From contig SVBA01000018.1 in NCBI GenBank assembly GCA_015059095.1, forward strand, positions 1 through 37,786: DNA of 37,786 nt, written 5' to 3'. This stretch comes from Erysipelotrichaceae bacterium (lineage in GTDB: Bacteria > Bacillota_I > Bacilli_A > RFN20 > CAG-449). Positions 17,371 through 26,265 of this stretch are shown here, in pieces (position 1 is the stretch's first letter; the number at the start of each line of letters is the position of its first letter). Both the position numbers and the translations under genes were made by a program. The notes under the pieces were generated by a model. It made no database searches. It saw only the letters and a program-made list of their open reading frames with translations, and was not told the DNA's origin.

Positions 17371-18492
17371 CTATAGTTCCTCCTTTAATCCTAAACGCTT
17401 TAATTTTCTTAAATACAATTGTTTCTTGACCCAGTTTATAAATCTAAATTTATCTACTTTATATACTAAGACAGCAAATACGCTGAATCCGTTGATTAAA
17501 CTAATAATATCTGCTGAGAAGCCAATTTCTGAAGCAGCATCCATACCTGTAGTTAACATTGTAGTTGAGAAGATTGCTAATGTTAAACCAACGATTTGGT
17601 TAGAGTAAGCTGCGATAATACTACCAATAAAGATTGGTAAGAAGTTTTTAAATACTGTTCCTGAAGAACCTAAGTCTGTCTTAACTGAAATCATTGATTG
17701 ACCTGTCAAATCGATTGCTTGATATAAACCGATTAATGCACCTGCCATAACGAAACAAATAACACAGTTAGCAACTTCTTTAATACCTGTATCTACTGAA
17801 ATCTTTTGATCGTAGACTAATGCATTTTTGTTATAACCAAATTTTGAATAACAGAATGCTACTGACATTACTGCAACAATAATAATTAAAATAGGAATAA
17901 TAATAATTGGTTCTAAGAATAAGTTAGAAGTAATTGAAGAGGATGGGATAACGATTTGGTTATTACCACCTGCAATTACTTTTGCAATACCTTCATAAAC
18001 TAAACACATACCTAATGAAGTAACAACTGGAGGTAACTTTAGAATAATAAAGATAAAGCTATGAATTAATCCTAAAATCATTCCAAATACCATTGTTAAT
18101 AATGTGAATAAGAAAATTTCTTGGATTGTTGCTAATGAAGGAACGATTTGGAAAGCTAATAAAGAAGCTAAGATACCTGTTGCCCCTAAAGAGAAGTCCA
18201 TACGTCCTGAATTTAAGTTTGAGTTTAAAGCTAAAGCTGCTAATAAAGTTAAAGTCATTGTTTTGATAAATGACATAATATTTTTAGTTGTTCCTAAAGC
18301 ATCGATTGTTCCAGCTTCGAAACCTTCAACTATAAACATCTTTTGTTGAGCAACACTAGATAAAATTAAAGCGATTAAAGTTAATACTACCGGAACGCCT
18401 AAACTCCAGAATAAATTTCTACCTAATTTTCTAAGAGGTCTACTAGAAGTAATAGGATTTCTATTAAATTGAATTGGTCTATCGTATCTCAT
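17371..18492 (-). CDS. CUT2-like ABC transporter permease, second subunit
   Basis: A 373-residue inner-membrane protein with about ten hydrophobic segments starting near residue 28 (FWSLGVPVVLTLIALILSS). It belongs to the RbsC/YufPQ-like BPD_transp_2 family, with the VTSLGMCLVYEGIAKVIAGG segment typical of it. It pairs with the preceding permease (9-bp gap) to form a heterodimeric channel, as in nucleoside and some sugar importers. The C-terminus is basic and cytoplasmic. Co-transcribed in the import operon. Confidence 0.86.
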   Translation of the reverse strand: MRYDRPIQFNRNPITSSRPLRKLGRNLFWSLGVPVVLTLIALILSSVAQQKMFIVEGFEAGTIDALGTTKNIMSFIKTMTLTLLAALALNSNLNSGRMDFSLGATGILASLLAFQIVPSLATIQEIFLFTLLTMVFGMILGLIHSFIFIILKLPPVVTSLGMCLVYEGIAKVIAGGNNQIVIPSSSITSNLFLEPIIIIPILIIIVAVMSVAFCYSKFGYNKNALVYDQKISVDTGIKEVANCVICFVMAGALIGLYQAIDLTGQSMISVKTDLGSSGTVFKNFLPIFIGSIIAAYSNQIVGLTLAIFSTTMLTTGMDAASEIGFSADIISLINGFSVFAVLVYKVDKFRFINWVKKQLYLRKLKRLGLKEEL

Positions 18493-18501
18493 AGTTACCT
18501 C

Positions 18502-19944
18502 CTATCTAGCAAGCATCTTAGGTCTAGTGCTCCACATATTGAATAATGAAACTACTAAGAAGACGATGCCTTTTGCTAAGAATCTATAATCTGCAATACC
18601 TAATGATCTAAAGATTTCATCTAAGAAGATGCAGAAGAATGCACCGATGATACCACAAGAGATTCTACTACGTGGACCACCTGAAGTTGTCATACCACCA
18701 AATACGATTGCGATAACAACATTTAAACCGATTGTATCTAATACTGTACCCGTTGAGAATTGCGATCCTGATTTATATGATGTAAATAAGAAACCTGCAA
18801 TACCTAAACCAATACCAGAAATTGCAAACGAGATAATACCTGTTTTCATAATTGAAATACCAGAGAATTGAGCAGCTGTTTGGTTAGAACCAATCATCTT
18901 ATTTCTTCTACCCATTTTTGTATAGTTGAAGATTGCCCAACATAATAGGAAGAAGACTACTAAGTAAGTTGCATAAACAACAGTTTCTGCTGGCATTCCT
19001 TCTTTAATAACTAATTCGTTACCTTGAGTTTGAAGGATAACTGCATGAATTGAATTTAGGATATTTAACATTGTTAATGTCATAACCATTACTGGAAGAC
19101 CAAGAACATTTGCTAAAATCGCATTTACAATACCTAAGATTGCACCTAAACCTAACGAAACGATTAATGATAAGAATAAATTACCTGTAGTATTCCAAAC
19201 AATACCTGCTAAAGTAGCACACATTAATGAAGCAGCACCTAATGACATATCAAATGAACCACTCGAATAAATATAAACTGCACCTGAAGCAACTACTGCG
19301 ACGAATACACCATTATTAATAATATCTGTCATATCACCTTTATATCCAGTTATAGAGTTAGATACAAAGAAGACAATGATTGCAACAATTAACATTGCTA
19401 GAGGAATCATATTAGTCCACATTGTCTTGTTTTTTAATACGCCTCTTAAAGTAAGAGTTGCTCTTTTTTCAAGAATCATTGTATTAACTACATCAGCAAG
19501 TTTATTTCCTTTACCTGTAGCTTTTTCTAAAACCATTGAATAATCATTATAGAAGAATAATCTTTTTAATTTGATATCTTTTTCTAATAAATCATAATCA
19601 TTGTTTTCTTTAATTCTTGCTCTTTTTGCAACGATGTTAACACCTTTAATCGCATTATCATGTTCTTCAATATGAGCTTTTAATAATTTATCTTCATCAC
19701 TTAACGCATTGAAGATATCATCATTTTTCTTAATGCCTTGAAGTCTTTCTTCTTCAATAACTTTTAAATTAGATTCGTGGTCTAATTTTGCTTTTTCTAA
19801 TTCATTTTTAATTTCTAATTCAAGTTCTTCTTTTAAAACTTTATATTCTGAAGTAACTTTTTCACCTAATTCTTTTGAAGGATCAGAGTTAGCGATTAAG
19901 TTTAACAATTCTTCAGAAAATCTTTTATTTGATTGAAATTCCAT
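18502..19944 (-). CDS. CUT2-like ABC permease with a long charged N-terminal extension
   Basis: A 480-residue protein. Residues about 175-475 form the BPD_transp_2 permease, with the first membrane helix at MIPLAMLIVAIIVFFVSN. Residues 1-170 are hydrophilic, rich in Lys, Glu and Asp, and predicted by eye to be helical coiled coil (EYKVLKEELELEIKNELEKAKLDHE...). Typical CUT2 permeases are about 310-350 residues and lack such an extension. The extension should be cytoplasmic, on the side of the ATPase, which itself has an unusual helical insertion. AGGAGG lies ahead of the ATG, 11 bp after the ATPase stop. Confidence 0.85.
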   Translation of the reverse strand: MEFQSNKRFSEELLNLIANSDPSKELGEKVTSEYKVLKEELELEIKNELEKAKLDHESNLKVIEEERLQGIKKNDDIFNALSDEDKLLKAHIEEHDNAIKGVNIVAKRARIKENNDYDLLEKDIKLKRLFFYNDYSMVLEKATGKGNKLADVVNTMILEKRATLTLRGVLKNKTMWTNMIPLAMLIVAIIVFFVSNSITGYKGDMTDIINNGVFVAVVASGAVYIYSSGSFDMSLGAASLMCATLAGIVWNTTGNLFLSLIVSLGLGAILGIVNAILANVLGLPVMVMTLTMLNILNSIHAVILQTQGNELVIKEGMPAETVVYATYLVVFFLLCWAIFNYTKMGRRNKMIGSNQTAAQFSGISIMKTGIISFAISGIGLGIAGFLFTSYKSGSQFSTGTVLDTIGLNVVIAIVFGGMTTSGGPRSRISCGIIGAFFCIFLDEIFRSLGIADYRFLAKGIVFLVVSLFNMWSTRPKMLAR

Positions 19945-19955
19945 ATCGCCACCTC

Positions 19956-22028
19956 CTAAATCATATATTTAACGATCTCTTCTTGAGTTAGATCAGCACT
20001 TCTATCAAATTCTTTAGTTACTTGTCCATCTTTCATAATGACAATTCTATCTGACATACCAATTAATTCTGGTAATTCTTCAGAAATCATAATGATTGAT
20101 TTACCTTCTTTTTTCATTTTATAAAGTAATTGATAGATAAATTGTTTAACACCGATATCAACACCACGAGTAGGACAGTCTAAGATTAATATTTCAGAAT
20201 CATTACCAATCCACTTAGCTAAAGATACCTTTTGTTTATTACCACCTGATAATGTGTTAACAAATTGTTGAGTGTTATTACATTTAATTTGTAAATCTCT
20301 ATGTTGTTTATCAACGATTTTCTTTTCTCTACCTTTAAAGACAAAGAAATTTTTAATTGCAACATTATTAATAGAAGCGATTGCAATATTATCAAAGATT
20401 GATGATTTAACTGCTAATGCTTCAACGTCTCTATTCTTAGAAAGATAACCAATTCTATTCTTCATAGCCTTAACTTCACTATCAACTTGGATATCTAAAG
20501 ATTTTCCTGTATAGACGAAACCACCTTGCATCTTGATATTACCAAATAATGCCTTACCTAAATCATGCATACCACAATCAGATAACCCACCAATACCTAA
20601 GATTTCACCTTTATGTAGTTCAATATCAACATGTCTTAAACCTTTACCATAAATACCATCGACCATCTTTAGAACAACTTCATCTGAATGAGATCCATCA
20701 TAATCTGAACGGTAGTAATCACCTTTTAATTCTCTACCAATCATATATTTCTTAATTGCTTCTGGATCAAATTCACCTTTTGCTTTATCTAAGTTAGCAA
20801 CGATATTACCATCTCTTAAAACTGTTAAAGTATCACATTTTTCCATTAATTCTTCTAAATCATGAGAAATGAATAATACAGATTTGTTTCTTTCTTTTAA
20901 TTCATTCATCTTTTTATATAGAAGATTTCTACCAGTTTCTGATAATGCAGTTGTAGTTTCATCGACAATAAAGATTTCTGGATCTTTATTTAAACATTTA
21001 GCAATCTCAATTAATTTTCTTGCTTGCATATCATATGCAAAAGTTGGAGCACTTGCATAGATATCATTAACACCAATTTTAGAAAGTGCTAATTGAGAAT
21101 ATTTGTTTAATTTTTTAGCGTTAACAAATGGACCAAAGAAGAAATCAAGCAATTTACCTTTAAATTCTTTTACTTTCTTATTCGCATGAACATCTTTAAT
21201 TCTAGCAATTGCATTTAAGTAGTGATTCTTTAATGCAATAACATCATTCTTTAACCAATTACGTCTCATATAAGATGAATTGTCTAAAGCGATACATGCT
21301 TTCTTATAGTTCTTTTTGTTATCTTTTAATTCACTTTCTCTTCTTCTAGAAACTAATACTTCATCTAAAGATTCTTTATTTTCATCATACTTTGTATTGA
21401 TTTCTTCATTTGTCTTAACAAAGTTATCAAATAATTCTTGAGCCTTTTTATCAAATAAAGCATCTTCACTTTCTAATTTAGTAACATTAGAATTTACAAG
21501 ACTTTCATTTAAAGCCATGTATAAATCAAATAATTCACCTTTTTTAGCTTCTAAGATAATTTCTTTAATTTCATTTTTGTCTTCTGTTTTTGAAATTCTT
21601 TCTACAATTCCATCAACTTTAGTATCAAATTCTTTTAAAGAAACATCGAATAAAGGAGAAAAGTTTTCGACCTTTTTTGTTTCGAAGAAATTTCTTCCAG
21701 AGAATGAGTCTAATTCCCCTAAGTAAATGTTTTCAGCAACACTGATTGGTGCAATTGTACCGTTTTCTTGAACGATGATACCAATGCCACCTTTAAGAGC
21801 CTCAACCATTGATTTAGGTTCCCAAGGTTTGCCATGATATTCCATCGAACCACTTGTCTTTTCATGAATACCAGTCATGATTGCAGACATTGTTGATTTA
21901 CCTGAACCATTTTCACCAATGAAACCACGAATTTCACCAGGATAGATTTCAATATCAACGTCATTAAGTGCAATTGTAGGACCAAATTGTTTTACAATAT
22001 GGGTTGCTTTAAAAATTGGTTCTTTCAT
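19956..22028 (-). CDS. Double-domain sugar ABC ATPase with a 190-residue internal insertion
   Basis: A 690-residue fused ATPase of the RbsA/MglA/NupA type; family members are usually about 500. In the first domain Walker A is GENGSGKST (38-46), the Q-loop lies at 87, Walker B is IFIVDETTTAL (352-362) and the H-loop is FISHDLEEL. Between the Q-loop and the degenerate signature (YDMQARKLIEIAKCL) lies a charged helical insert, about 115-305. The second domain has a canonical LSGGNKQKVSLAKW but no Walker A lysine (GIGGLSDCGMHDLGKA) and Cys instead of the catalytic Glu in ILDCPTRGVD, so only one composite site should hydrolyse ATP. The start is set at 22028 (AAAGG upstream); the frame is open to 22100. 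First gene of the operon. Confidence 0.87.
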   Translation of the reverse strand: MKEPIFKATHIVKQFGPTIALNDVDIEIYPGEIRGFIGENGSGKSTMSAIMTGIHEKTSGSMEYHGKPWEPKSMVEALKGGIGIIVQENGTIAPISVAENIYLGELDSFSGRNFFETKKVENFSPLFDVSLKEFDTKVDGIVERISKTEDKNEIKEIILEAKKGELFDLYMALNESLVNSNVTKLESEDALFDKKAQELFDNFVKTNEEINTKYDENKESLDEVLVSRRRESELKDNKKNYKKACIALDNSSYMRRNWLKNDVIALKNHYLNAIARIKDVHANKKVKEFKGKLLDFFFGPFVNAKKLNKYSQLALSKIGVNDIYASAPTFAYDMQARKLIEIAKCLNKDPEIFIVDETTTALSETGRNLLYKKMNELKERNKSVLFISHDLEELMEKCDTLTVLRDGNIVANLDKAKGEFDPEAIKKYMIGRELKGDYYRSDYDGSHSDEVVLKMVDGIYGKGLRHVDIELHKGEILGIGGLSDCGMHDLGKALFGNIKMQGGFVYTGKSLDIQVDSEVKAMKNRIGYLSKNRDVEALAVKSSIFDNIAIASINNVAIKNFFVFKGREKKIVDKQHRDLQIKCNNTQQFVNTLSGGNKQKVSLAKWIGNDSEILILDCPTRGVDIGVKQFIYQLLYKMKKEGKSIIMISEELPELIGMSDRIVIMKDGQVTKEFDRSADLTQEEIVKYMI

Positions 22029-22068
22029 AATGCATACACCTTTCCTTATACTATAAGTATACAATAGA

Positions 22069-22082
22069 TGAAATCGCTTACA
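22069..22082 (-). promoter_or_regulatory. Candidate cre (CcpA) site in the ABC operon promoter region
   Basis: On the minus strand TGTAAGCGATTTCA matches the cre consensus TGWAARCGYTWNCW at all but one position. It lies just upstream of TATACT/TATAGT -10-like boxes, so CcpA binding would repress the import operon when preferred sugars are present. Confidence 0.6.
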
Positions 22083-22181
22083 CTTTTTGATATTTTCCAT
22101 AATAACTGCATTTTTTTTACCTTCTTAAACTTTTAATAAACAATTATCAATTAATAAATGTCAAAAAAGTGTAGTTATGTA

Positions 22182-22210
22182 TTGTTTTAGAAAAAACACT
22201 TTATTATAAT
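22182..22210 (+). promoter_or_regulatory. Promoter of the AraC-type regulator, implying a leaderless mRNA
   Basis: TTGTTT (22182-22187), 17-bp spacer, TATAAT (22205-22210). The start codon at 22217 is 7 bp past the -10 box, where transcription should begin, and there is no Shine-Dalgarno. Confidence 0.6.
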
Positions 22211-22216
22211 AAAGTC

Positions 22217-24586
22217 ATGAAAGAAACGATTAATATACTTCAATTTGATAACAAGATACCATTATCATTCTCTGTAATTAAGTTTGATAACATTTTTTTA
22301 CATATGCATTCAATGGTTCAACTTATTATTGTTTTAGAAGGAGAATTCCAATGCAATATTGGAGATAAGAAATACATTGCAAAAGAAAATGATATTTTTA
22401 TAGTTAACTCTAGAACATATCATTCTTTTGATGCACTTAATAATACTTCTACAATTCTATCAGTATTAATCGATCAAAATGAATTTGCTATAGGAGATAT
22501 TGACCCTGATAGCATCGCTTTTAATCTAAATTCAATGGAAGTAGTCAATCATCCTAAATATGAATCAATTAAATTTTTAATTTATTCAATCGTGAGATTA
22601 AATTCAATGGATAATGTTAACTCTATTTATTCTAATAGAGCAATTTCCTTTTCACTATTTGCTCAATTAATGAATGATTTTTCTGTCAATCTAGAAGAGG
22701 CAGATATCAAAAGAACTAACTATGATACAATTACTAAAATTACTGCATATATTAATGATCACTATTCAGAGAACTTATCTCTTTCTTCAATATCTAAACA
22801 ATTCAACTATTCAATCGCCTACTTATCTAGACTATTTAAACAAAGTTTAGACACTAACTTTATTGACTACTATGATGATTTAAGAGTCAATAACTCACTA
22901 AATGATCTACTTTTTAGCAATAAAACAATTGAAGAAATCGCTTTAACTCATGGTTTTGAAAACTCAAGATCGTACTTTAGAGCATTCACTTCTATATATA
23001 AAACCTATCCTAGCCAATACCGTAAAGAATTTAAAAAGCACAGTAAAAATACGATTTTGGATTCAAACGAATTAAAAAAAGAAGCAATTGAAAAAATTCT
23101 TCTACTATACGAACAAGCAAGTCAAAGAGGAAATAATCCAAATTATGAAATTACTAGAGATACTGAAGCTTTAGTAAGTGTTGATTATAAGAATAAAACT
23201 ACTACTTTACATTCCCCTCAAACTAAAGTATTACAATTAGAAGATTACAAATTAATAATGGATATAGATGTTCAAAATTGCTTAAAAAATATGCAAAAAG
23301 ATATCAATTTTGAATATATTACTTTAAACAATATTTTTGAAAAAGAAATAAATATATTAAAAAATAATCCATATGATTACTCATTTTCTTTTATCACTTT
23401 TGATAGAATTCTTTCCTATTTAAAAAGTGTTTCATTAAAGCCTTATATAAAATTAGTTTTTGATAATAACCAAATATCAGATTCATCATTTTTAAGCTTA
23501 TTAGATTCATTCTACAACCATTTAGTCAACTCATATACTAAAGAAGAAATTAACTCTTGGTTAATAAATTTATCATTTAAAGATATAGAAATTAGTAATA
23601 AAAAACAAACCCAAATTTATTCTACTCTATTTAATAATTTCTATAATAAAACTAAAAAAGAATTAAAAGGTATTAAAATTGGTTCTCCATCATTTACTAA
23701 AGATTTGATTTTAAAAACAACAATTTATCAAGACTTTTTAGACCATTGTAAATCAAAGTTTATCGATTTTTCTTTTATAAGTATCCTTTATCAAGACGCT
23801 AATAATAAAGAAAATATATTAACAAAAAATAAAGACGAATTAAAAGAGTTTATTAATTATCTTAAAAAGAAAAATATTTATTTTGAAAACAAAATGTTCT
23901 TTGAAAATATTAACTTTTCTTCCTCAAGAAGTCTATTAAATGACACATTATATTCTTCCTCATATCTATGTAAAAATCTAATTGAAAATATTAAAAGTAT
24001 TTCTTCATATAGCAAATTAGGTTTTTCCGATATTACTAATGATATATTAACAAACAAAGAAACATTTAATGGGAATAATTCCTTCTTTACCTATAATCTA
24101 TTAAAGAAACCAAGTTATTATGTATACAGTATGTTTTCAAAATTAGGAGATCAATTAATAAAAAAATCATATAACTACATGATTACTTCAAAAGAAAATA
24201 AGATTATTATATTAGTAAATAATTATTCTCACTATTCTGATTTATATGCAGAAAATGAATATTATCAAATATCAGAACAAGAAAGATATCATTGTTTCCC
24301 TAAATCTACTAATATCAAATTCTCATTTGAAATAAATAATCTTCCATTTAAAGATTGTAAAATAAAAACTACAACTATTAGTAAAACTAACGGTTCTAGT
24401 TTTGATAAATGGTTAGAGATTGGTGCGCCTAAAATAATGACCAACGATGAACTAGAAAAACTAAAGATTTTAAGTGAGCCTTCAATCTATATATCGAACA
24501 AAACAATTAACGAATCCAAGTTAAATGTGGAATGTAATATCGCTCCATTAGAAACAAAATTAATAGAGATAACATTAATAAAATAA
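22217..24586 (+). CDS. AraC-family regulator with a C-terminal degenerate GH39-like domain
   Basis: A 789-residue transcription factor, far longer than the usual 280-300. Residues 1-110 form a cupin-like sensor (LHMHSMVQLIIVLEGEFQC; FIVNSRTYHSF). Residues 171-272 are the double AraC helix-turn-helix (LSLSSISKQFNYSIAYLSRLFKQ; IEEIALTHGFENSRSYFRAF). Residues 330-789 resemble a GH39-type beta-xylosidase barrel and beta domain as found fused to some Firmicutes AraC regulators, for example SFITFDRILSYLKSVSLKPYIKL. The place of the catalytic WNEP acid/base motif reads WLINLSFKD, so it is probably a sugar-sensing relic without hydrolase activity. It is divergent from the import operon, its likely target. 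No SD is visible. Confidence 0.8.
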   Translation: MKETINILQFDNKIPLSFSVIKFDNIFLHMHSMVQLIIVLEGEFQCNIGDKKYIAKENDIFIVNSRTYHSFDALNNTSTILSVLIDQNEFAIGDIDPDSIAFNLNSMEVVNHPKYESIKFLIYSIVRLNSMDNVNSIYSNRAISFSLFAQLMNDFSVNLEEADIKRTNYDTITKITAYINDHYSENLSLSSISKQFNYSIAYLSRLFKQSLDTNFIDYYDDLRVNNSLNDLLFSNKTIEEIALTHGFENSRSYFRAFTSIYKTYPSQYRKEFKKHSKNTILDSNELKKEAIEKILLLYEQASQRGNNPNYEITRDTEALVSVDYKNKTTTLHSPQTKVLQLEDYKLIMDIDVQNCLKNMQKDINFEYITLNNIFEKEINILKNNPYDYSFSFITFDRILSYLKSVSLKPYIKLVFDNNQISDSSFLSLLDSFYNHLVNSYTKEEINSWLINLSFKDIEISNKKQTQIYSTLFNNFYNKTKKELKGIKIGSPSFTKDLILKTTIYQDFLDHCKSKFIDFSFISILYQDANNKENILTKNKDELKEFINYLKKKNIYFENKMFFENINFSSSRSLLNDTLYSSSYLCKNLIENIKSISSYSKLGFSDITNDILTNKETFNGNNSFFTYNLLKKPSYYVYSMFSKLGDQLIKKSYNYMITSKENKIIILVNNYSHYSDLYAENEYYQISEQERYHCFPKSTNIKFSFEINNLPFKDCKIKTTTISKTNGSSFDKWLEIGAPKIMTNDELEKLKILSEPSIYISNKTINESKLNVECNIAPLETKLIEITLIK

Positions 24587-24619
24587 GTTGAGTTTTACGC
24601 TAAAAACTCAACTTTTTTT
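24585..24619 (+). terminator. Terminator of the AraC-type regulator
   Basis: A 12-bp perfect stem (24585-24596 with 24603-24614), 6-nt loop and seven Ts to 24619, directly on the stop codon. Confidence 0.88.
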
Positions 24620-24760
24620 CATTTAGATAATCATCCAATTTATCTAAGATATATTCTAATAATGCTAATAGAGTTTCTTCAATTGTTTATTAATAATATT
24701 TATTTCATCTATAACTTCTATTAATCATTTTTCATAATAAAAACCTACTATATATTTAAC
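24600..24760 (-). pseudogene. Internally deleted DUF1016 relic (start and C-terminus only)
   Basis: On the minus strand an ATG (24735) follows a leader like that of the intact DUF1016 gene (TATATAGTAGG, then TTTTTATT before ATG), and the next codons recall its IIEVINE start after a frameshift (LIEVIDEI). A second frame then encodes EETLLALLEYILDKLDDYLNEK, matching EETPLIYTEYILLDKLDDYLEK at the end of the intact protein, to a stop at 24600-24602. The central 280 codons are gone. The relic overlaps the regulator's terminator and has no product of its own. Confidence 0.72.
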
Positions 24761-24784
24761 AAGATGTTTTCTTTATAAGCTCTA

Positions 24785-26215
24785 TTAATTTTTCAATTTA
24801 TTTATTGTTTTTTTAATATTTCTCGAATGATAAATCTTTTTTATATACTTTAATCCACAGCTTAAGGTTGTTGATTTTATTATTAAATCCGCTTCTTCTT
24901 TTACTGATTTATTTGAATTATCAAAACACATAGAATAGTCTGCACTCTTAATTAATTCTAAATCGTTAGACTTACTACCAATTACTATTAATTGATTTTC
25001 ACTATTCAAATTCATTGCTTTTAAAGCATTTATTTTACTCACATCCTTATTATATATATGAATTGCTATATATTTTTTATTTTTACATTTTTCTATAACA
25101 ACGAGTATATTTTTATTATTTTTTATTTTTTCATCAGACAATATATTTTCAACAACTTTCTTATTAACTATAATACTCAAACAGCAAATATCTAAATCTA
25201 AAGGACTATCCCCATATACAAATCTAAATTCATCTTGTTCATAACAAACTCTAAAATAATCTTGTTCCCCTTCATTAATAATCGATTGATAATAACAAAG
25301 CATATTATTATTAATAACTGTATGAGTAAATATGTTACTAACATATTTTCTTAATGCCATTTTCACTTCGTTTGCAGTCTCTTTTTCAATATTATTAACA
25401 TAAATTATCTCTTTTTTCTTATTGTCATAAACAATAGCGCCATTCATTAATATTATTGGTCTATCTAAATCAACTTCAGAAAATATTTTACCCAATTCGC
25501 CAAAATTCATCGAGGTCGCAAAAATTAAATTAGCATCACATTCACATAATCTATTTGTTAAATATATCTCTTCGTTGTCAAAACTATAATCATCTTGTAT
25601 ATTTTCATTTTCAAAAGAACATATAAATGTAATATTTTTATTTTTATGCCTAAATAAGTAAAAATGATTAACCAATAATGCAATTCCCACACCAATAATA
25701 GTAGAAAGAATTCTATTAATCGCAAATTGAACTACTGGCATTCCCCCATTTCTAATAGATATAGTTACTGAAAAATAAGTTAATCCTGTAATAAACAAAG
25801 CATCACTTAGTTTAAATTTATTTAATAGAGCAATCAAAGGTACAATACTAACACCGACTACAACAAATTGAACGATTTTCCAAATAATTAACCCATCAAT
25901 ATTAGATACATCTATATTAATTAAATCCAAGAAAATATATTCAATTATTAAAGATAATATCATTCCATAAATCCCACCAATTATTGAACCAATAGATCTC
26001 CTTTTTGCAGATTTAATAGAGTCTTTTGCATATTTATTAATGACGTATATTGCGGCTATTGAACCAAAAAATGGTGTATACATATTAGATACGCTTAACC
26101 ATTCTTTATGATCTAAACCAAATATTTTGTCAACACATAATAAAACAACATACAGCATCATCGCTATAAGTACTGCAATCATTGTTCTAAAAACTCTTTT
26201 TTTACTTTCACTCAT
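24785..26215 (-). CDS. FUSC/aromatic-acid-exporter-like membrane protein fused to a degenerate HAD-like domain
   Basis: A 476-residue fusion. Residues 1-195 contain about six membrane helices in the arrangement of FUSC/ArAE exporters (MIAVLIAMMLYVVLLCVDKIF; GSIIGGIYGMILSLIIEY; RILSTIIGVGIALLVNHFYLF). Residues 200-476 recall a Cof-type HAD phosphatase: a possible motif I at FICSFENENIQ, a cap, and motif IV at VIGSKSNDLELIKSADYSMCFDNS. The motif I Asp residues read Glu/Asn and the motif IV Asp reads Ser, so phosphatase activity is doubtful. The start follows TAGGTAG; a TATAAT lies about 20 bp before it. Single gene beside the regulator; role unknown. Confidence 0.72.
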   Translation of the reverse strand: MSESKKRVFRTMIAVLIAMMLYVVLLCVDKIFGLDHKEWLSVSNMYTPFFGSIAAIYVINKYAKDSIKSAKRRSIGSIIGGIYGMILSLIIEYIFLDLINIDVSNIDGLIIWKIVQFVVVGVSIVPLIALLNKFKLSDALFITGLTYFSVTISIRNGGMPVVQFAINRILSTIIGVGIALLVNHFYLFRHKNKNITFICSFENENIQDDYSFDNEEIYLTNRLCECDANLIFATSMNFGELGKIFSEVDLDRPIILMNGAIVYDNKKKEIIYVNNIEKETANEVKMALRKYVSNIFTHTVINNNMLCYYQSIINEGEQDYFRVCYEQDEFRFVYGDSPLDLDICCLSIIVNKKVVENILSDEKIKNNKNILVVIEKCKNKKYIAIHIYNKDVSKINALKAMNLNSENQLIVIGSKSNDLELIKSADYSMCFDNSNKSVKEEADLIIKSTTLSCGLKYIKKIYHSRNIKKTINKLKN

Positions 26216-26265
26216 ATTTACTACCTACAGTTATTATAATAAATTTTTAAACTAGAATAAAGATA

